From assembly GCA_963377175.1 (NCBI GenBank), contig CAUJNA010003287.1, positions 651,519-715,518 of the forward strand: 64,000 bases of DNA, written 5' to 3'. This stretch comes from Effrenium voratum. Its lineage: Eukaryota > Sar > Dinophyceae > Suessiales > Symbiodiniaceae. Both the position numbers and the translations under genes were made by a program. Below, piece after piece: positions 59,672-64,000 of this stretch. The notes under the pieces were generated by a model. The model was given only the letters and a program-made list of their open reading frames with translations, did no database searches and had not been told where the DNA came from. Every line of letters starts with the position of its first letter. Position 1 is the stretch's first letter.

Positions 59672-61483
59672 TATAATATAAATATTATTCTGACATCAAA
59701 AGCTGTAAAAAGAAATATTACCTCTTTAGAAAGCAAACTCGAAAGGAACAAGGGGAATTTATCAACACAACAAAAGGCAAAGGTTAGAGACATTATAGGA
59801 TTATACACCGACAGGAAAATTTCACAATACACAACAGCGGAGAAGATAGTTAATGATTTCATAAAGGCAAAATCAGAGGATGAAAAGAGCAAGGCAAATC
59901 AAAAATATGACCAGGTTATGAACACATATGAAGAGAGAGAACCACTAAACGAAAGAATGAAAAAGAACAAACAGGAGAACATAACAAGAGGGCACAAAAC
60001 AAAACCCAGAGATTACACAATCGGATTTCGTTTTTTTACTATGAGTGGATATGGAGCACATAAGGTAAAAGCATCGTTTAAAGACATTCAAGGCGGGACA
60101 TATTATCCCATGCATTTTGATGATAAGCATGCGGGAGTGAAGACTGGAAGATGGATAGAGGAATTAGTCAAGAAGAGAATTTTTAGACTGTATGACAAAA
60201 ACCTTTTTAAGAAGGTTATTAAAACACTGGCACAAGATGACGACATCGCTAGGCATTACAAGACAATGAAGCACTATATAGATGCAGTAGTCATTTATGA
60301 TGCCGACACGGTAGAAGGAGATATTAAAGATTATGACCCTAAAAAGAAGAACTTAAAAAACGCAAATAATATTGGTATTTTTCATAGATATATGGAAACA
60401 GAACTCGACCCAGAATATTGCACTTTTGAGGAAGCCATTAAGGTAAAGCATTATGTTGAAAACGAATGTTGGATTAACACATTGAATGATTTTTACGGAC
60501 AAGACAAGAACATGAAGAAGATGACCAGAGAAAGTATTTTGAAACTCATAGACAAAACAGACGAGGAATTCAAAAACCATGGTGCTTCAATAGAAGACAT
60601 GAACAAGGTATTTAAAGAGTATGCCATCACCGCCAGAATTTTCGATATTGTAGGTAATTTGAGTTTTACATTTGACCCACCAAAAAGAAACCACCATATC
60701 AAAACATTCTACGCATTAATAAAGAATGACCATATATATACATTAAATAAGGACTTGAAACAATTGAAATCAAATTTAGGAATAAAGAAAGAGTATAATA
60801 TCAATGTTAATGCTTCTACCGACTTTTATTTAAATCCTAGAGAGGAACCCATTAAATGCATCATGATTGAAGAGCTGGATGACATATTAAAACACACCGA
60901 ACAGGACGAATACACAATGATATATACACGCAATGATTTGGCGAAAATGTATTATCAAGCAAAGCAGGCGGGATATGACCCGAAAATTAAATTTAGTGCG
61001 TGTATCATTTCGGAGCTGATGTTTCAATTCAAGATTAAGAAAAGAATAATTACATACAGGATAAAAACACAAAATTTGATTGATGCCTTCAATGCAAGTA
61101 TAACAGTAGAAACTGAAGACACCTATAATAGGATGTCAAGAGCGATGTTTGAATTCAATAAATCATTATTTAATCCACTGCATAAATCTTATTATAATGA
61201 CATTGATGTAGACATTTTAAACAGATGCAGGACAGTAGCACCCGCTGGTAAATTTCATTACTTTTATCATAGTAATGAATTACATATAGAGATTGACCAG
61301 AACAAAGCATACACACATAATTTAACTAAAATCGTGAAAATTCCAGTGTTTAAAAAATTTGACATTTGGATGCCTTATGATTATGGTAAACATGATGTTA
61401 ATAACATGGGAGAATTATGTTTATTCTTAGTTAAGTTTACTGGAAAACAAACATCATTATTTTTAATAAACAATATAATTTAA
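59672..61483 (+). CDS. Polymerase-like part of a replication protein (element B)
   Basis: The open frame from the ATG at 59,918 gives 521 residues, but the same frame is open and protein-like back to about 59,672 without an ATG, so the start is damaged or missed. Features are a basic N-terminus, EYCTFEEAIKVKHYVENECW, then RNHHIKTFYALIKNDHIYTL, and near the end IEIDQNKAYTHNLTKI, which looks like polymerase motif A (D-x4-Y-x3-L). This pattern resembles the TVpol-like replication proteins described in Polinton-like viruses, but I place it by memory of the pattern, not by search. A break near 61,455 shifts the frame; the protein continues into the helicase part. Confidence 0.7.
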   Translation, partial: YNINIILTSKAVKRNITSLESKLERNKGNLSTQQKAKVRDIIGLYTDRKISQYTTAEKIVNDFIKAKSEDEKSKANQKYDQVMNTYEEREPLNERMKKNKQENITRGHKTKPRDYTIGFRFFTMSGYGAHKVKASFKDIQGGTYYPMHFDDKHAGVKTGRWIEELVKKRIFRLYDKNLFKKVIKTLAQDDDIARHYKTMKHYIDAVVIYDADTVEGDIKDYDPKKKNLKNANNIGIFHRYMETELDPEYCTFEEAIKVKHYVENECWINTLNDFYGQDKNMKKMTRESILKLIDKTDEEFKNHGASIEDMNKVFKEYAITARIFDIVGNLSFTFDPPKRNHHIKTFYALIKNDHIYTLNKDLKQLKSNLGIKKEYNINVNASTDFYLNPREEPIKCIMIEELDDILKHTEQDEYTMIYTRNDLAKMYYQAKQAGYDPKIKFSACIISELMFQFKIKKRIITYRIKTQNLIDAFNASITVETEDTYNRMSRAMFEFNKSLFNPLHKSYYNDIDVDILNRCRTVAPAGKFHYFYHSNELHIEIDQNKAYTHNLTKIVKIPVFKKFDIWMPYDYGKHDVNNMGELCLFLVKFTGKQTSLFLINNII

Positions 61484-61495
61484 TATATGGCATGT

Positions 61496-63692
61496 TTTTA
61501 GGAGAGTTTATTGACGAAGTCGAAATTTTATATTTAAAAAGCCTTCTTCGATTTATGAAGTAGATTATAAAAGTATAGTTGAGAACCTATGGAAGACTAA
61601 CATATCAAATAATTTAGGTGAAGACATCAAGGTTAAGAAGTTGATTTCGAATGTAAATATCGGATTGTTAGAAAAGGGAACTAACAAGTCTCAGAAGAGT
61701 TTAGTATTTGATACATTAAGTGAAGCATTGTATCATCAAAATCTGTATGGGGGAAGAATTAATAAGATTAGTGGATTTTATGATGATAAGGTTTTGACAG
61801 AGATGACAGATGAATATATTAAAGAATTAGAACAGGAAAGAGGCGAGGGATGGGTTTTAGAATTTAAGGCTCATGATAATGATGATGATAGGTACCGGAA
61901 TTCTGATGACGGTACATATAAATTTTGGAAAAATAATATGTATTATCACAATCATTGTCGTGAATGTTATAAAATTATAGATGGTAAAAAATACGATATC
62001 AAAAACGTTGAGAAAGAATCAGAAGTCAAATATTACACATTGACAACGACACATAAACAAGACTTAACCAATGGCTTTAGGTATATTAAAGAGCTACTCA
62101 TGCAACGACATAATTTTAAAATGCATAAAGATTATAAAACATTGAAAAACAACAATATCAATGTGCATAGTGTTAAAACCGATGCCTTCATTATTGATAG
62201 GAAAAATATTGACAAGGCCAAAACATTGATTAAGTTTTCAACCAAAAGGGGAGGATGGAGAGCTGAAGATAATAAACAAGTATCACCACCAAGCGATATA
62301 TACAAAATTAAGGTTAATGAGTTATCAGAAATTCCGACTTACAATAATGTAAAAATTCGTGTTAAAGACGAATACGACACCAAAAGCATTTGTGAGCAAA
62401 TTGTGTCGTGTAATCCGGTGTTGATAAAAGCAAAACTGGCTGGAAGCGGCAAGAGTTATATAGGCGAATATATGAAAAATCTAGGTTATAATGTGTTATT
62501 CGTATGTTCTAATAACAAGCAGAAGCAAGAAACCGAAGCCGACGCCGAAACATTAAGCAATTTTTTTAGCATCCCAATAGAAGCTGGAGAAAGACTACCG
62601 ACATTTGACCATTCTGATTATAATTGTATTGTGTTTGATGAGCTAGGTATGGCAGGTAATTATATTTTGAACAGAGTTAGGGAGTTTAAGGATACGCATC
62701 CAGAGAAGATAATTATAGGAACTGCTGACGGGAAGCAGTTGAAACCTATAGCTGATTTAACTAACACCCAGGACCACGAGACATATTTAAACAACTGTCT
62801 TAATCAAATATTTAAATATAAGATTTATCTTAAGATATCTAAGAGACTTAAGACAGAAGAAGATAAAATTAAATTGAATGATATATATAATGACATTTGG
62901 AAAAATAAACTGCCCTTTAAGGAAATAGTAAATAAACATTTTGAAACTACAAGCGACATCATGGAAGGAGAGCATAACATAGCCTATACTAATGCTAGGT
63001 GCAAATGGGTAAGCAAGACCGTAAGAAATAATTTAGGAAAGACAGATAAATATGAAATTGGAGAGCATGTGATATGCAGAGTTTATAAAAAAGAAATGGG
63101 GCAGGTGTTTAATGTAAATATTACTTATGAAATTATTAGTATTGATGATTGGAAAGTAGAAATCCAAGATATCAAAAGTAAAACTATATTCATGACAAAC
63201 ACCACGACTTTAGACAAGCACTTTATACATGCGTATTGTGCTACATGTCATTCGTCTCAGGGGGCTTCTGTAGATAAAAGCATTACTATACACGAATGGG
63301 ATAAATCACATTTGGTCAGCCGTGAGTGGATTTGGACAGCGATTACAAGGTGCAGAGATATCAATAAAGTCAAGTTTTTCAAAGCAGACATAGATGATAC
63401 TGATTTAAATGAAGCACAAGTAACCAGATATTTAGAACATAAGATTAAACAATATAAATTACAAGACATGAAAGCAGAGAGAGAGATAGACAACAAAAAA
63501 TATATTGATGTCAAATGGCTATTTGACAGGCTTAATACCAGATGTAATAAATGCAGTTCAGAGATTGAAATAGAAATAAATAATGGAGTAATAAATAGTA
63601 ATATGACAGCCCAACGCAAATGCAATCTGTATGCACATGAAAAAGACAACTGCGAAGCGTGGTGCAGATATTGCAATTGTAGTGCTAAATAA
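61496..63692 (+). CDS. Superfamily 1 helicase part of the replication protein
   Basis: A continuation of the preceding frame after shifts near 61,455 and 61,540. The start (KKLISNVNIGLLEKG) looks like a polymerase motif B, and VKTDAFII near residue 180 (counted from 61,641) may be motif C. The helicase follows: Walker A LAGSGKS near 267-273, Walker B CIVFDELGM near 330, a TADGKQL segment, and the late motif HSSQGASVD with WTAITRCRD near 540-570, as in SF1 (Pif1/RecD-like) enzymes. The C-terminus has a cysteine cluster (CNKCSSE, CEAWCRYCNC). The codon at 61,641 is TTG, not a real start. It probably unwinds and copies the element B genome in place of the family B polymerase. Confidence 0.85.
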
Positions 63693-63695
63693 ATT

Positions 63696-63711
63696 GGTCT
63701 AAAGAAATGAT
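63696..63711 (+). promoter_or_regulatory. Putative early promoter motif
   Basis: GGTCTAAAGAAATGAT, 23 bp before the ATG at 63,735. Confidence 0.45.
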
Positions 63712-63734
63712 AACTTAAGATAAATATAGTTATT

Positions 63735-64000
63735 ATGGGTGGAAATAAGTATAAAAAAGGACAAATTTATAAGATAGTCAGTCCTGATTTCAGTATGTGC
63801 TATGTAGGAAGCACTACCGAAGGTTTAAGCAGAAGACTTGCGCGACACAAAGCAAGTTATAACTACAAACAAAAATATGGAAAGAAAAAAGACTGCTCAT
63901 GCTTCAAACTATTCAATGAATTCGGTGCTGATAATTGTAAAATTTATTGGATTGAGGATTATCCATGCAATAGTAAAAAGGAACTGGAAGCACGAGAGGG
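63735..64000 (+). CDS. GIY-YIG endonuclease, cut by the window end
   Basis: The frame starts MGGNKYKKGQIYKIVSPDFS and continues CYVGSTTEGLSRRLARH ... NEFGADNCKIYWIEDYPCNS, ending in KKELEAREG at the window edge, closely matching the first 90 residues of the endonuclease at 55,798. The GIY-YIG core with its Arg and Glu is complete; the C-terminus lies outside the window. Two related copies in one element, placed either side of the fiber and replication genes, suggest duplication of a mobile nuclease gene. Confidence 0.9.
   Translation, partial: MGGNKYKKGQIYKIVSPDFSMCYVGSTTEGLSRRLARHKASYNYKQKYGKKKDCSCFKLFNEFGADNCKIYWIEDYPCNSKKELEARE

Noticed and set aside
61641..63692. Separate helicase gene starting at 61,641
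   Set aside because: The first codon is TTG, and coding sequence continues upstream in shifted frames to the polymerase-like part, so it is one damaged gene.
23284..64000. A single large virus genome of 40 kb
   Set aside because: Two sets of capsid, penton, ATPase, fiber and methyltransferase genes, and the inverted repeats closing at 45,634, fit two elements better.

Overview
The window joins two kinds of DNA. Positions 1 to about 23,280 (and again about 43,600-46,600) are GC-moderate, gene-poor and full of microsatellites and minisatellites, as in the nuclear genome of a repeat-rich unicellular eukaryote. A dinoflagellate or other alga is my best guess, but no marker gene fixes it. From 23,284 onward the sequence turns AT-rich and densely coding, with short intergenic gaps, genes on both strands and no introns seen: integrated DNA viruses of the Polinton / Polinton-like virus type.

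Element A (23,284-45,634, about 22.35 kb) is bounded by imperfect terminal inverted repeats of about 150 bp that I found by comparing the two ends. It carries a retroviral-type integrase, a packaging ATPase, a fiber with a peptidase S74 self-cleaving chaperone, a candidate double-jelly-roll major capsid protein, a lipase-like hydrolase, a penton-like minor capsid protein, several zinc-binding and coiled-coil proteins, a full-length protein-primed family B DNA polymerase and a short C5-cytosine methyltransferase. The last 2 kb inside its right repeat is host-like DNA with a coiled-coil ORF.

Element B (about 46,670 to beyond 64,000) is a relative in the same orientation. It has homologues of the ATPase, capsid, penton, lipase, fiber, methyltransferase and several small genes, largely in the same order. 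Its replication gene is different: a derived polymerase-like domain joined to a superfamily 1 helicase, flanked by two GIY-YIG endonucleases. The two neighbours therefore share a virion module but have swapped replication modules, and the fiber and methyltransferase genes have moved.

Both elements share a conserved non-coding block of about 190-200 bp upstream of the ATPase. A motif with core TTTAAAGAAATA lies shortly upstream of replication-type genes (likely early promoter), and AT runs ending in TATATAATG sit on the starts of virion genes (likely late promoter). Many genes carry single-base frameshifts, mostly in homopolymers. These are either early decay of endogenous copies or uncorrected long-read errors, and the sequence alone cannot decide which.
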